Below, piece after piece: positions 1 to 9,414 of a stretch of 64,000 nucleotides of DNA. The stretch is from Burkholderia ambifaria (GTDB lineage: Bacteria; Pseudomonadota; Gammaproteobacteria; Burkholderiales; Burkholderiaceae). The DNA is taken from NCBI RefSeq assembly GCF_001443045.1, contig NZ_LKPJ01000010.1:124001-188000 (forward strand), read 5' to 3'. The position numbers were made by a program, and so were the translations under genes. Under the pieces are notes generated by a model. The model did not search any database and was not told the origin of the DNA. It was given only the letters and a program-made list of their open reading frames with translations. Position 1 is the first letter of the stretch. The number at the start of each line of letters is the position of its first letter.

Positions 1-541
1 GACCGATGCCGATGCGACGCTCGCCGCGCTCGCGCCGTTCATCGACGACGCGCCGGTGCAGATCCTCGTCAACAACGCGGGTATTCACGACGACGCGCCG
101 ATGGCCGGCATGTCGCGCCGGCAATGGCAGAGCGTGATCGACGTGACGCTCAACGGTTTTTTCAACGTCACGCAGCCGCTCTTGCTGCCGATGATCCGCA
201 CGCGACGCGGTCGGATCGTCAACATCGCGTCGGTCGCCGGCGTGACCGGCAACCGCGGACAGGTCAATTACGCTGCCGCGAAGGCGGGGCTGATCGGCGC
301 GACGAAGTCGCTGTCGCTGGAGCTCGCGTCGCGCGGCATCACGGTGAACGCGGTCGCGCCCGGCATCATCGAATCGCCGATGGCCGAACACGCGTTTCCG
401 GCCGAACGGATCAAGCAGCTCGTGCCCGCGCAGCGCGCGGGCCGGCCCGACGAAGTCGCGGCGATGGTCGCGTACCTGGTATCCGATGCGGCCGCGTATG
501 TGACGGGACAGGTGCTGTCCGTCAACGGCGGGCTTGCATGA
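1..541 (+). CDS. FabG-like 3-oxoacyl-ACP reductase (SDR), 5' end outside window
   Basis: The reading frame is open to the left edge, so the nucleotide-binding N-terminus is missing. What is seen is the rest of a classical short-chain dehydrogenase: the NNAG motif, a catalytic Ser in VNIASVAG, YxxxK as NYAAAKAG, and the C-terminal PG-type loop (APGIIESPM). Family knowledge: such enzymes reduce 3-oxoacyl chains with NAD(P)H. The next gene is a chorismatase and the one after a glycosyltransferase, so I infer that this copy reduces the growing chain of an aryl-polyene pigment and is not the housekeeping fabG. The stop is followed closely by the chorismatase leader, consistent with an operon. Confidence 0.85.
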   Translation, partial: TDADATLAALAPFIDDAPVQILVNNAGIHDDAPMAGMSRRQWQSVIDVTLNGFFNVTQPLLLPMIRTRRGRIVNIASVAGVTGNRGQVNYAAAKAGLIGATKSLSLELASRGITVNAVAPGIIESPMAEHAFPAERIKQLVPAQRAGRPDEVAAMVAYLVSDAAAYVTGQVLSVNGGLA

Positions 542-638
542 CGACGCGCGCAGCGTCAGCTTGAGCCGAAGCAACGGCGCGCAACGCGGCGCGCGGCCGC
601 GGTGCCGCGAGCCTGCGCCGCATAGTGAGGAAATCGAA

Positions 639-1907
639 GTGTCAGTGCATCCAGTCGACGCCGAACGGCGAACGTGTTCCCTGTCGTCCGCCACGACCGC
701 GGTCGCGCATGGACACATGGCCGCCGCGCCCGCCGCATCGCATGCGGGCCTCTCGCACGCAGCAGACGGCGGCAACCGTGCGCTGCGACTCGTCCGGATC
801 GATCATGCGCGGCTCGTTGCGCTGCTGCACGATGCGCAGCAGCGAGGCGACGCATTCGGCGACCTGTTTCCCGGCGCGCTGGGTGCGGTGTGCATCGGCG
901 CGTCAGACTCGCCGGCCGATGCGATGGCACGCATGCTCGCCGTGGCCGCGCCCGACCTGCCGATCGCACCGGTGCCGATGGCACTCCTCGACGCCGGCGG
1001 CCACGCACGCGCCGGTGCGGTATGCGAAATCTGGCAGTGCGGCGCGCACGACCTGCGCAGCGCGCGACGCGGCGCGCTGCAGTATCGCTACAGCGAAGCG
1101 GCGGGGCTCGTGTTCGGCAGCATCGTCGTGCAGGAAACGCAAGAAGCGGCCGACGTGGATCGCGACGGCGGCACGCCGCTCGAACGGGCGACCTACGCGG
1201 CCTACCGCGCGCTGTTCGACGTGCTCGATACGCTCGGGCTTCCGCATCCGCTGCGGATCTGGAACACCGTACCGGCGATCAACGCGCAGGCGCTCGGGAT
1301 CGAGCGCTATCGTCAGTTCAATATCGGCCGGCAGCGCGCGTTCGATGCGTGCCGCCGCGCGTTGACGGGCGGCGTGCCGGCCGCCTGCGCGCTCGGTTCG
1401 GTCGAGCCGGCCGCGCGGCTCGCGATCCATTTCATCGCGAGCCGCACGCCGGCCGATCCGGTCGAGAACCCGCGCCAGGTCAGTGCGTATCACTACCCGG
1501 CCGAGTACGGCCCGCGTGCGCCGACGTTCGCGCGCGCGGCTGCATGGACGGGCGGCGATGCGGCACCGCTGCTGTTCGTGTCGGGTACCGCCAGCATCGT
1601 CGGGCACCGTACCGTGCATCGCGGCGACGTCGTCGCACAAACGCGCGAGACGATCGCGAACCTGGCGGCGGTCCTCGAGCAGGCCGCGCGGCAGGGGCAC
1701 GGTCCGTTCACGCTCGCCGACCTGAGCTATCGCGTCTACGTGCGCGACGCCGGCGATGCCGCGGCGCTCGCCGCGATCGAACGCGCGCTGCGCGCGGCGG
1801 CCGGCTCCGGCGTGCAGGCGCTGTTCGTCCAAGCGGACGTGTGTCGCGACGATCTGCTGGTCGAGATCGAGGCGAGCGCCGGCCATCCGCTGGAGCAACT
1901 GTCGTGA
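639..1907 (+). CDS. Chorismatase, XanB2/FkbO/Hyg5-like (hydroxybenzoate-forming)
   Basis: About 422 residues. Two stretches are typical of the chorismatase family: RIWNTVPAIN and FVSGTASIVGHRTVH, followed by a GDVVAQTRETIANL helix and a C-terminal VEIEA strand. Family knowledge: XanB2 hydrolyses chorismate to 3- and 4-hydroxybenzoate, the first supplying the aryl starter of xanthomonadin-type pigments and the second feeding ubiquinone. The frame extends up to a TTG at 534, but I chose GTG 639 because GAGGAA lies about 7 nt upstream of it. ATG 717 is an alternative. The product (3-HBA or both isomers) cannot be read from the sequence. The flanking FabG-like and glycosyltransferase genes support a pigment role. 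Confidence 0.8.
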   Translation: MSVHPVDAERRTCSLSSATTAVAHGHMAAAPAASHAGLSHAADGGNRALRLVRIDHARLVALLHDAQQRGDAFGDLFPGALGAVCIGASDSPADAMARMLAVAAPDLPIAPVPMALLDAGGHARAGAVCEIWQCGAHDLRSARRGALQYRYSEAAGLVFGSIVVQETQEAADVDRDGGTPLERATYAAYRALFDVLDTLGLPHPLRIWNTVPAINAQALGIERYRQFNIGRQRAFDACRRALTGGVPAACALGSVEPAARLAIHFIASRTPADPVENPRQVSAYHYPAEYGPRAPTFARAAAWTGGDAAPLLFVSGTASIVGHRTVHRGDVVAQTRETIANLAAVLEQAARQGHGPFTLADLSYRVYVRDAGDAAALAAIERALRAAAGSGVQALFVQADVCRDDLLVEIEASAGHPLEQLS

Positions 1908-2032
1908 AGCGCGCGGGCCTGTCGCTGCGCGAATCGTCGCCGCATGCGGGCGGTGTCGACGAAGCCTGTCGGCGGTCGCCCGCAGGTCATAAACTTTTGT
2001 CAGGATCATCGTCTTCGCAATCGGCCGTTCCC

Positions 2033-2839
2033 ATGTCCAAGATGCACGCCTCATCCACCCATCTCGTGCTGATTCCGAGCTACAACCCGGGCGCCAAGGT
2101 CGACACGACCGTGCGCAACGCGCGCGCGCAGTGGAATCCGGTATGGGTCGTCGTCGACGGCAGCACCGACGGCAGCGCCGAGCGGCTGCAGGCGATGGCC
2201 GAGCGCGACCCGGGGCTGCGCGTGATCGTGCTGCCGGAGAACCGCGGCAAGGGCGCCGCGGTGCTGGCCGGCCTCGACGCGGCGGCCGCGAGCGGCTTCA
2301 CGCACGTGCTGACGATGGATTCCGACGGCCAGCATCCGGCCGACCTGATTCCCGAATTCATGGCAGCGTCGCAGGCGAGCCCGGACGCGATGGTGCTGGG
2401 CCTGCCGAAGTTCGACGCGAGCGCGCCGCAGTTGCGCGTGCAGGGCCGGCGGCTGTCGAACGGATGGGCCGACCTCGAGACGCTGTGGGCCGGGATCGGC
2501 GATTCGCTGTACGGTTTTCGCGTGTATCCGGTCGCGCCGCTCGCCGCGATCATGCATCGGCAGCCGTGGATGCGCGGCTTCGACTTCGATCCGGAAGCGG
2601 CCGTGCGGCTGTGCTGGGCCGGCGTGCGGCCGATCCGCATCGAAGCGCCGGTGCGCTACTTCGGCGCGCACGAGGGCGGGGTGTCGCATTTCCACTATGG
2701 CCGCGACAACGCGCTGCTCGCGTGGATGCACCTGCGGCTCTTCGCCGGCTTCGTGGTGCGGTTGCCGATGCTGGTCGCGCGGCGGCTGACGCGCCGGTCG
2801 CGTTCGGCGTTCAGCCGGTCACACGGTCACGGCGATTGA
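2033..2839 (+). CDS. Family 2 glycosyltransferase of aryl-polyene cluster
   Basis: About 268 residues, cytosolic or peripheral. GT-A hallmarks are present: LIPSYNPG at the N-terminus, DGSTDGS, and the DxD-type metal site in MDSDGQH. Family knowledge: GT2 proteins use nucleotide sugars, and one commonly sits in aryl-polyene clusters, where it is thought to decorate or anchor the lipid. I chose ATG 2033 because the conserved fold begins just after it. A GTG at 1904 overlaps the chorismatase stop and has GGAG 8 nt upstream, so a form about 43 residues longer is possible. Acceptor and donor are not deducible. Confidence 0.75.
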   Translation: MSKMHASSTHLVLIPSYNPGAKVDTTVRNARAQWNPVWVVVDGSTDGSAERLQAMAERDPGLRVIVLPENRGKGAAVLAGLDAAAASGFTHVLTMDSDGQHPADLIPEFMAASQASPDAMVLGLPKFDASAPQLRVQGRRLSNGWADLETLWAGIGDSLYGFRVYPVAPLAAIMHRQPWMRGFDFDPEAAVRLCWAGVRPIRIEAPVRYFGAHEGGVSHFHYGRDNALLAWMHLRLFAGFVVRLPMLVARRLTRRSRSAFSRSHGHGD

Positions 2840-2989
2840 TCGTCCGGTTGTCATCAATTCGCTGAACAATCTCGCCGTTCATTCCGGTTCGGTCGGTAAT
2901 GAAAATGTCATTTGATGTAAACATCTGGTAATTTTCTGCCGGATTATGCAAAATCGCCGCTCCCAAATACAACTACCGAGGGATCCGGG
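2840..2989 (+). promoter_or_regulatory. AT-rich leader/promoter region of the M48 gene
   Basis: This stretch is AT-richer than its surroundings and precedes the M48 lipoprotein gene. It contains a perfect short palindrome, GATGTAAACATC, at 2914-2925. No convincing -35/-10 pair was found, so the promoter is inferred from position and composition. Confidence 0.25.
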
Positions 2990-3751
2990 ATGCATATCAA
3001 GAAAGCGGCGGCAGCGTGTGGCATGGCGTTCCTGTTGAGCGCATGCGGCGGCGTGCAGAGTCTCGACGCGAACAGCCTGACGTCGGCGGGGACCAACCTG
3101 TTCAAGGCGGCGACGCTGTCGGACGGCGACATCGCGGCACTGTCGAACGACTCGTGCAAGTCGAGCGACGCCGAATCGAAGATCGCCGCGCCGAACAGCG
3201 CGTATGCGAAGCGCCTGACGAAGGTGATGAAGGGCTTCGGCGACATGACGCTGAACGGCCAGAAGATCAACTACAAGGTCTACATGACCAAGGACGTCAA
3301 CGCGTGGGCGATGGGCAACGGCTGCGTGCGCGTGTACAGCGGCCTGATGGACATGATGAGCGACGACGAACTGCGCGGCGTGATCGGCCATGAAATGGGC
3401 CACGTCGCGCTGGGCCACTCGAAGAAGGCGATGCAGACCGCCTACGCGGTCAGCGCGGCGCGCAGCGCGGCCGGCGCGGCATCGCCGGGCGTCGCGGCCC
3501 TGACGAGCTCGCAGCTCGGCGACATCACCGAAAAGTTCATCAATGCGCAGTTCTCGCAGACGCAGGAGAGCGCGGCCGACGACTACTCGTTCGACCTGAT
3601 GAAGCAGAAGAGCATGAACCAGAAGGGCCTCGTCACCGCGTTCCAGAAACTCGCGCAGCTCGATGGCGGCAAGAGCTCGATGATGAGCTCGCACCCGTCG
3701 TCGGCGAGCCGTGCGCAGCACATCCAGGATCGCATCGCGAAGGGCAGCTGA
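2990..3751 (+). CDS. M48-family metalloprotease, lipoprotein
   Basis: 253 residues. The N-terminus is a lipoprotein signal with lipobox LLSAC (Cys19). The zinc protease signature HEMGH is at residues 134-138, with Glu193 in ESAAD as the probable third ligand (ExxxD), so all catalytic elements are present. Family knowledge: short M48 lipoproteins (YcaL/LoiP-like) act in the periplasm on envelope protein quality control. Asp20 is not present after the Cys, so outer-membrane sorting is expected. It stands alone, with an AT-rich leader upstream and a strong terminator 45 nt downstream. The substrate is unknown. Confidence 0.88.
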   Translation: MHIKKAAAACGMAFLLSACGGVQSLDANSLTSAGTNLFKAATLSDGDIAALSNDSCKSSDAESKIAAPNSAYAKRLTKVMKGFGDMTLNGQKINYKVYMTKDVNAWAMGNGCVRVYSGLMDMMSDDELRGVIGHEMGHVALGHSKKAMQTAYAVSAARSAAGAASPGVAALTSSQLGDITEKFINAQFSQTQESAADDYSFDLMKQKSMNQKGLVTAFQKLAQLDGGKSSMMSSHPSSASRAQHIQDRIAKGS

Positions 3752-3795
3752 TCGCCGATCGAGGCGCCGGCTTCGTCCGGCGTCCGGGATGAACG

Positions 3796-3833
3796 AAACC
3801 CCACGCTCTTTCGGGCGTGGGGTTTTCGTTTTT
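3796..3833. terminator. Rho-independent terminator (bidirectional)
   Basis: An 11-bp stem (3796-3806 with 3815-3825) is closed by an 8-nt loop. It is followed by T-rich sequence on the plus strand and, in mirror image, by TTCG-T sequence on the minus strand. It lies between the convergent M48 and lldP genes and can serve both. Confidence 0.85.
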
Positions 3834-3860
3834 CGGGGAACCGGAAAACGGCCGCGCCGC

Positions 3861-5561
3861 TTACGGCACCATCCCCGGCAGCACGTAGGCCTGCACGAGC
3901 GTGATCAGGCCGACGATCACCGCGAACAGCAGGCTATGGCGCACCGTGAAGCGGAACAGCTCGGACTCCTTGCCGACGAGGCCGGTCGCCGCGCATGCCA
4001 CGGCGATCGACTGCGGCGAGATCATCTTCGCGGTCACGCCGCCCGTCGTGTTCGCGGCGACCACGAGCGTCTCGGGCACGCCGAGCTGGTGCGCGGTCGC
4101 TTGCTGCAGCGAACAGAACAGCGCGTTCGACGACGTGTCCGAGCCGGTCAGGAACACGCCGAGCCAGCCGAGGAACGGCGAGAAGAACGGGAACGCGGCG
4201 CCGGTCGCGGCCAGCATCAGCGCGAGCGTCGACGACATCCCCGAATAGTTCGCGACGAAGGCGAACGCGAGCACGAGGCCGATCGACAGGATCGGGCGCG
4301 TGAGTTCCTTCAGCGTTTCGCCGAACGTGACGAGCGCGTCGCGCGGCTTCATCCGCAGCAGCGCCATCGAGATCAGCGCGGTCACGAGGATCGCGCTGCC
4401 CACCGCCGACACGAGATCGATCTTCAGCACCGCTTCGAGCGCCTTCGGCGTCGCGGCGATCGGCGCGGTCTTCACGACGAGCTGGTCGAGGCCGGCCACA
4501 TGGAACTTCAGGATGGTCGACGCGAGCGCGCCGTGCGCGGCGAACAGCGCCTTGAACGGCGCGATGCTCCACACGGTGACGACGGCCGTCAGGATCAGGA
4601 ACGGCGACCACGCGCGCACGGTCTGCGCGAGCGTGTACGGCGACGCCTGGCGGCTCGTACCCGACCCGTTGCCACCCGCGCCGAATCCCGCGAGCGCCGC
4701 GCCGCTGCCGGACGCGACAAGGCCGCCTGCCGCCTGTTTCGCGCTGCTCGGCTGCCAGACCTTCAGGAACGCGGCAAGCGACACGAGGCTGACGAGCGAC
4801 GACGTGATGTCCGGCAGCTCGGGCCCGATATGGTTCGACGTGAAGTACTGCGTGATCGCGAAGCTGCCGCCCGCGACGAGCGCGGCCGGCCACGTCTGCC
4901 GCACGCCGCGCAGCCCGTCCATCATGAATACGAGCCAGAACGGCACCGCGAGCGACAGCAGCGGCAACTGGCGGCCGGCCATCGCGCCGATGTGGAACGC
5001 GTCGATGCCCGTCACCTGTCCGGCGACGATGATCGGAATGCCCATCGCGCCGAATGCGACCGGTGCGGTGTTTGCAATCAGACACAATCCTGCCGCGTGC
5101 AGCGGCCTGAAGCCGAGGCCGACGAGCAGCGCGGCCGTGATCGCGACGGGCGCGCCGAAGCCGGCGGCACCTTCGAGGAACGCGCCGAACGAGAAGCCGA
5201 TCAGCAGCATCTGCAGGCGCTGGTCGTCGGTGATCGACAACACGGACGCGCGGATGATGTCGAACTGGCCGGTTTTCACGACGATCTTGTACAGGAACAC
5301 GGCCGCGACGATGATCCACGCGATCGGCCACAGGCCATATGCGAAGCCGAAGCCGGCTGCCGCGAGCGCCTGCGGCACGGGCATCCCGTACGCGAGGATC
5401 GCGACGCCGAGCGCTAGCAGCAGCGTGATCGCGGCGGCGACGTGCCCCTTCATCCGCAGTGCGGCGAGCGCGACGAAAAAGAAGATGATCGGAATTGCGG
5501 CGACGAATGCCGACAGCCCGAGGCTGCCGAGCGGCGTGTAGATCTGATGCCAAACCTGCAT
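3861..5561 (-). CDS. lldP: L-lactate permease LldP
   Basis: 566 residues, polytopic inner-membrane protein of the lactate permease family (LctP), with hydrophobic segments throughout. The segment [16 protein letters not shown] is the family signature. It imports L-lactate, and probably D-lactate and glycolate, with protons. The start [12 protein letters not shown] at 5561 is preceded by a strong GGAGGAG. An upstream in-frame ATG five codons earlier overlaps this ribosome site and is less likely. A glycine/serine-rich insert sits near the middle of the protein. It is the last gene of lutA-lutC-lutB-lldP, 51 nt after lutB, so uptake is co-expressed with oxidation. Confidence 0.95.
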   Translation of the reverse strand: MQVWHQIYTPLGSLGLSAFVAAIPIIFFFVALAALRMKGHVAAAITLLLALGVAILAYGMPVPQALAAAGFGFAYGLWPIAWIIVAAVFLYKIVVKTGQFDIIRASVLSITDDQRLQMLLIGFSFGAFLEGAAGFGAPVAITAALLVGLGFRPLHAAGLCLIANTAPVAFGAMGIPIIVAGQVTGIDAFHIGAMAGRQLPLLSLAVPFWLVFMMDGLRGVRQTWPAALVAGGSFAITQYFTSNHIGPELPDITSSLVSLVSLAAFLKVWQPSSAKQAAGGLVASGSGAALAGFGAGGNGSGTSRQASPYTLAQTVRAWSPFLILTAVVTVWSIAPFKALFAAHGALASTILKFHVAGLDQLVVKTAPIAATPKALEAVLKIDLVSAVGSAILVTALISMALLRMKPRDALVTFGETLKELTRPILSIGLVLAFAFVANYSGMSSTLALMLAATGAAFPFFSPFLGWLGVFLTGSDTSSNALFCSLQQATAHQLGVPETLVVAANTTGGVTAKMISPQSIAVACAATGLVGKESELFRFTVRHSLLFAVIVGLITLVQAYVLPGMVP

Positions 5562-5612
5562 GGTTGTCTCCTCCATGAATTTCTATCGGTGCGGGTTGAA
5601 AGCGGGGGTGGT

Positions 5613-7058
5613 CTATTCGGGCTGGCCGCGCGCGCGCAGCAGGTCGGACAGGCTGCGCGGCGCCGGTTCGAGCGGCGTGCGGTGCTGCGTCCAGCCCATT
5701 TGCCTTGCCGGTGTGAGCGCGCGCAGCCGGGTCGCGGTCCAGCGGAACGCGCGATAGGCGCGCGGGTGGGCGAACGCGCCCGACCAGAAGCGCCATACGA
5801 GGTCTTCCGCGCGGTTGTAGTTCGCGCCCTGGCCGCGCAGCGGATGCGCGACGGCTTCGTCGGGCTTGCGGTTCGCCTCGGTGCGCAGCCGCACGAGCAG
5901 TTGCGGGATCGGAATCCTGACGGGGCACACCTCGCCGCATGCGCCGCACAGCGTCGACGCGGTCGGCAGGTCGGCCGTCGCGTCGAGGCCGAGCAGGTGC
6001 GGCGAGATGATCTTGCCGATCGGGCCCGGGTAGGTGGTGCCGTATGCGTGGCCGCCGATGCGCGTATAGACGGGGCAGTGGTTCATGCACGCGCCGCAGC
6101 GGATGCATTGCAGCGTCGCGCGCAGCTGTTCGTCCGCATAGGCCTGCGTGCGGCCGTTGTCGAGCAGCACCAGATGCAGTTCGCGCGGGCCGTCGCGCTC
6201 GCCGTCTCGCCGCGGGCCGGAGATCAGGTTGAAGTAGGTCGTGATCGCCTGGCCGGTGGCCGAGCGCGTCAGGAGGCTCGACAGCGGCACGATGTGCTCG
6301 AGCTTCTCGACGACCTTCTCGATCCCCATGATCGCGACGTGCGTGTCGGGTACGGTGGTCGACAGCCGGCCGTTGCCCTCGTTCTCGACGAGCCACAGCG
6401 TGCCCGTGTCGGCCGCCGCGAAGTTCACGCCGGACAGGCCGATGTCGGCTTGCGCGAACGCGCGGCGCAGCGCGCGCCGGCCGGTCTGGATCAGCTCGTC
6501 GACGTCCTCCGTGTAGCGCGTGCCGGGGATGTGTTCCTCGAAGAGTGCGGCGATGTCGCCGCGCGTCTTGTGGATCGCCGGCATCACGATGTGCGACGGC
6601 TTCTCGCCCGCGAGCTGCACGATGAACTCGCCCATGTCGGACTCGATGCAGTCGACGCCGTGATCCGCGAGGTAATGGTTCAGCTCGATTTCCTCGCTCG
6701 CCATCGACTTGCCCTTGATCACGCGGCGCGCCTTGTTCGCCTGCGCGATGCCGAGCACGATCGCGTTCGCGTCGGCGGCCGTCTCGGCCCAGTGCACGTG
6801 CACGCCGGCCGCGGTGAGCTTCGCCTCCAGCCGCTCGAGCAGCATGGGCAGCTGCGCGAGCGCGTGCTGCCGCACGGCTTCGCCGAGATCGCGCAGCTGC
6901 TGCAGCTCGGTGTCGTCGGGGAACTGGGTCGCGCGCTTGCCCTGCAGGAAGTCCATCGCGCCGCGAAAGCTCCGGCGCAGCGCGGGATCGTCGAGCGCGG
7001 CGCGCGCGCGTGCCTTGAAGTCGCCGGGGGCGACGAATTGCAGCGGTTGGTCGCTCAT
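5613..7058 (-). CDS. lutB: Lactate utilization iron-sulfur protein LutB
   Basis: 481 residues, the usual length. An N-terminal LUD domain is followed by two ferredoxin-like [4Fe-4S] motifs, CIRCGACMNHCP (first Cys at 318) and CGACGEVCP (first Cys at 371), then the DUF3390-type tail. Family knowledge: LutB is the electron-transfer subunit of the LutABC L-lactate dehydrogenase, which oxidises lactate to pyruvate at the membrane. Its start overlaps the lutC stop by 4 nt (ATGA), indicating translational coupling. Confidence 0.95.
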   Translation of the reverse strand: MSDQPLQFVAPGDFKARARAALDDPALRRSFRGAMDFLQGKRATQFPDDTELQQLRDLGEAVRQHALAQLPMLLERLEAKLTAAGVHVHWAETAADANAIVLGIAQANKARRVIKGKSMASEEIELNHYLADHGVDCIESDMGEFIVQLAGEKPSHIVMPAIHKTRGDIAALFEEHIPGTRYTEDVDELIQTGRRALRRAFAQADIGLSGVNFAAADTGTLWLVENEGNGRLSTTVPDTHVAIMGIEKVVEKLEHIVPLSSLLTRSATGQAITTYFNLISGPRRDGERDGPRELHLVLLDNGRTQAYADEQLRATLQCIRCGACMNHCPVYTRIGGHAYGTTYPGPIGKIISPHLLGLDATADLPTASTLCGACGEVCPVRIPIPQLLVRLRTEANRKPDEAVAHPLRGQGANYNRAEDLVWRFWSGAFAHPRAYRAFRWTATRLRALTPARQMGWTQHRTPLEPAPRSLSDLLRARGQPE

Positions 7059-7765
7059 TGCGGTTGGTCCCAGGCGGTTGCGGTCGGTTCGGTGACGATC
7101 ACGACCCAGAGGTTGCGCGGGCCGTGGGCGCCGTACGCGAGGGTCTGCTGGATGTCGGATGTCTTCGACGGGCCCGATACCAGCACGACGTTGGTCGGCA
7201 TGCCGGCGTGCCAGCGCTCCGCGTGCACGGCTGCGTGAAGGTCCGCGTGCAGCGTGTTCGCATGAACGAGCGCGACGTGCAGCGGCGGCACCAGCGACAC
7301 CGTGCGCGGCGTGCCGGCATCGGGCGCGAGCACGATGGTGCCGGTTGCCGCGATGCCCGAGCGCGCGACGGTGAAGCCCGCGTCGATCGTGTCGAACAGT
7401 TCGGCCTTCCACGCGTCGATCGGCCGATCGAACGGCACCTGCGCGACCGCGTCGGGCAGCGCACGCGCGAGCGCCGCGGCTTCGGGGCGGGCCGGGTCGA
7501 GCAGCAGCCGGCGTACGCCGGCGTCGGCCAGGCGCGCGGCAAGCTGCGCGGGCCACGCATCGGCGGTGGCGCACCAGACTTCGGCGTGCGACGCGGCGAG
7601 CGCGGCCTGCATCGTCCGCGCGAGCACCAGCGGGTCGGGGACGGCCGGCGCACGCCGCGCCGCGTAATGCGTGTCGATGCGTGCATCGAGCGCCGGTGCG
7701 GCGTTCGTGGCGACGCCGGGCGCGGCAGCGCGCAGGCGTGCGAGGATTGCGTCGCGCGCGCTCAT
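7055..7765 (-). CDS. lutC: Lactate utilization protein LutC
   Basis: 236 residues. A single LUD domain with the conserved GIAATGTIVL and VLVSGPSKTSDI stretches near the C-terminus. No iron-sulfur motifs, as expected for LutC. It is a required subunit of the LutABC complex. Both ends overlap neighbouring genes by 4 nt (lutA before, lutB after), so the three subunits are co-translated. Confidence 0.93.
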   Translation of the reverse strand: MSARDAILARLRAAAPGVATNAAPALDARIDTHYAARRAPAVPDPLVLARTMQAALAASHAEVWCATADAWPAQLAARLADAGVRRLLLDPARPEAAALARALPDAVAQVPFDRPIDAWKAELFDTIDAGFTVARSGIAATGTIVLAPDAGTPRTVSLVPPLHVALVHANTLHADLHAAVHAERWHAGMPTNVVLVSGPSKTSDIQQTLAYGAHGPRNLWVVIVTEPTATAWDQPQ

Positions 7766-8562
7766 TGCGTGTCTCCGCGCAGCGACGCGGCACCGGCCGT
7801 GCGGCGCCACAGGAAGCTCGCGAGATGCTCGACGGGGAGCGCCGCGCCGGCCTTGGTCGCCGCGTGACCGATGTTGAGCAGGCAGCCGCAGTCTGCCGAT
7901 ACGAGCCGGTCGCAGCCCGTCGCACAGGCAGACGCGACCTTGTCGCGCACCATCGCGCCGGAGATGTCGGGGTGCTTCAGCGAGAACGTGCCGCCGAAGC
8001 CGCAGCATTCCGATTCGCGTTCGTGCTCGATGCGCGTGACGCCCGGCAGTGCGTCGACCAGTGCGACGCCGTGCACGCGCGTGCCCATCTCGCGGCGCGC
8101 CGCGCACGACGTGTGCAGTACTACGCGCTCATCCGGGCCGGCGTTCGCGGTGATGCCGTCGAGCCGCACGTCGAGCACATGGACGAGGAATTCGGCAAGT
8201 TCGTAGGTGCGCTCCGCGATCGCGCGGGCTTTCGGGCCATGCACGGGATCGTCGGCGAACAGGGCCGGCCAATGGTGCCGGATCATGCCCGCGCACGAGC
8301 CGGACGGCACGATCACGGGCCACGCCTGCGCGAACAGGTCGAGCTGCGCGGCCGCGACGCTGCGTGCTTCGTCGGGATTGCCGCTGCTGTAGGCGGGCTG
8401 TCCGCAGCAGCTCTGGCCGCGCGGATAGTGGACGGTCAGGCCTTCGCGTTCCAGCAGGCGGACCGCATCGAGCCCGGCTTCGGGCACGAACAGGTCGACC
8501 AGGCAGGTCGCGAACAGATAGACGTGTGCGGGGGCGGCGGTGGGGTAGTGCCTTTCGTTCAT
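7762..8562 (-). CDS. lutA: Lactate utilization protein LutA (CCG-domain Fe-S protein)
   Basis: 266 residues. Two cysteine-rich CCG domains: the first with FATCLVD and SCCGQPAYSSG, the second with SECCGFGGTF. These bind iron-sulfur clusters in GlpC, HdrB and LutA relatives. First gene of the lut operon; GGAG lies upstream of ATG 8562. It faces the divergent GntR gene across a 134-bp region with an operator palindrome next to the probable -35. Confidence 0.94.
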   Translation of the reverse strand: MNERHYPTAAPAHVYLFATCLVDLFVPEAGLDAVRLLEREGLTVHYPRGQSCCGQPAYSSGNPDEARSVAAAQLDLFAQAWPVIVPSGSCAGMIRHHWPALFADDPVHGPKARAIAERTYELAEFLVHVLDVRLDGITANAGPDERVVLHTSCAARREMGTRVHGVALVDALPGVTRIEHERESECCGFGGTFSLKHPDISGAMVRDKVASACATGCDRLVSADCGCLLNIGHAATKAGAALPVEHLASFLWRRTAGAASLRGDTQ

Positions 8563-8618
8563 GTCTCGCTCCAGGTGCGACGGCCCGGCATGCGCATGCG
8601 GGACGACGATTTCGCTGC

Positions 8619-8662
8619 ATAATTCCCGCGACGGCGCCGCAGCTCAAATTGGTTGGGCCAAT
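8619..8662 (-). promoter_or_regulatory. lut operon promoter and LldR-type operator
   Basis: The palindrome ATTGGTTGGGCCAAT at 8648-8662 fits the TTGGT-n-ACCAA type recognised by LldR/PdhR-class GntR regulators. Directly next to it on the minus strand is TTGAGC (8647-8642), then 17 nt, then AATTAT (8624-8619), a plausible -35/-10 pair for lutA. A repressor on the palindrome would touch the -35. I infer control by the adjacent GntR gene and by lactate. Confidence 0.65.
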
Positions 8663-8696
8663 CGGTGCGACGGGTATTCCGGATGGAGGCACGAAG

Positions 8697-9413
8697 ATGG
8701 CGGCGATGACGGCACGGGGCCGGACCGAAGTGGTGATGCGCAAGATCGAGACGGCGCTGCTCGACGGCACGTGGCCGGCCGGCGCGCGGCTGCCGGCCGA
8801 GCGCGTGCTCGCGCAGCAGTACGGCGTCGCGCGCAATACGGTGCGCGAGGCGACCCAGCGGCTCGTCGCGCGCGGGCTGCTGCAGAGCCGGCGCGGCGCG
8901 GGCGTGTACGTGACGGATCAGTTGCGCGCGGGCATCGCGTCACCCTGGGGTCAGCTCGTCGCCGACCATCCGGCGCTGCGCGACGACATCCTCGAATTCC
9001 GCCGCGTGCTCGAAGGCGCGACCGCGTATTTCGCCGCGCTGCGCGCCGACGCGAACGACCGGCGCCGGATCCGCGCGCTGCTGCGCGAACTCGAAACCGC
9101 GCACGCGAACGACGACGCGGCCGTCGAGGCGTCGACCGATGCGAAGCTGCACGAGGCGATCGCGCTCGCATCGCACAACACGATGTTCCTGCACCTGCAC
9201 ACGAGCGTGATCGGGATGCTGCGCGAGCACATCACGATCAATGTCGCGGGGATGACGACGCACGACGAGCAGGCATCCGAGTTGCTATTGCTGCAGCACC
9301 GGGTGGTTTGCGACGCGATCTGCGCGCACCGGCCCGAGGAGGCGCGTACCGCGATGCAGACCCATATCGACTATGTGCGCAGCCACTTCGAGCAAAGCGG
9401 CGATGCATCGTGA
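8697..9413 (+). CDS. lldR: GntR/FadR-family regulator of lactate use (LldR-like)
   Basis: 238 residues. The N-terminal winged helix shows the GntR signature LPAERVLAQQYGVARNTVREA. The C-terminal all-helical FCD ligand domain carries the FRRVLEG start and a His-rich metal pocket (KLHEAIALASHN). ATG 8697 is chosen because GGAGG lies just upstream, although the frame stays open further up. It is divergent from lutA, with an operator palindrome in the shared region and a second similar site right after its own stop. Family knowledge: LldR represses lactate genes until lactate binds. Confidence 0.88.
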   Translation: MAAMTARGRTEVVMRKIETALLDGTWPAGARLPAERVLAQQYGVARNTVREATQRLVARGLLQSRRGAGVYVTDQLRAGIASPWGQLVADHPALRDDILEFRRVLEGATAYFAALRADANDRRRIRALLRELETAHANDDAAVEASTDAKLHEAIALASHNTMFLHLHTSVIGMLREHITINVAGMTTHDEQASELLLLQHRVVCDAICAHRPEEARTAMQTHIDYVRSHFEQSGDAS

Positions 9414-9414
9414 G

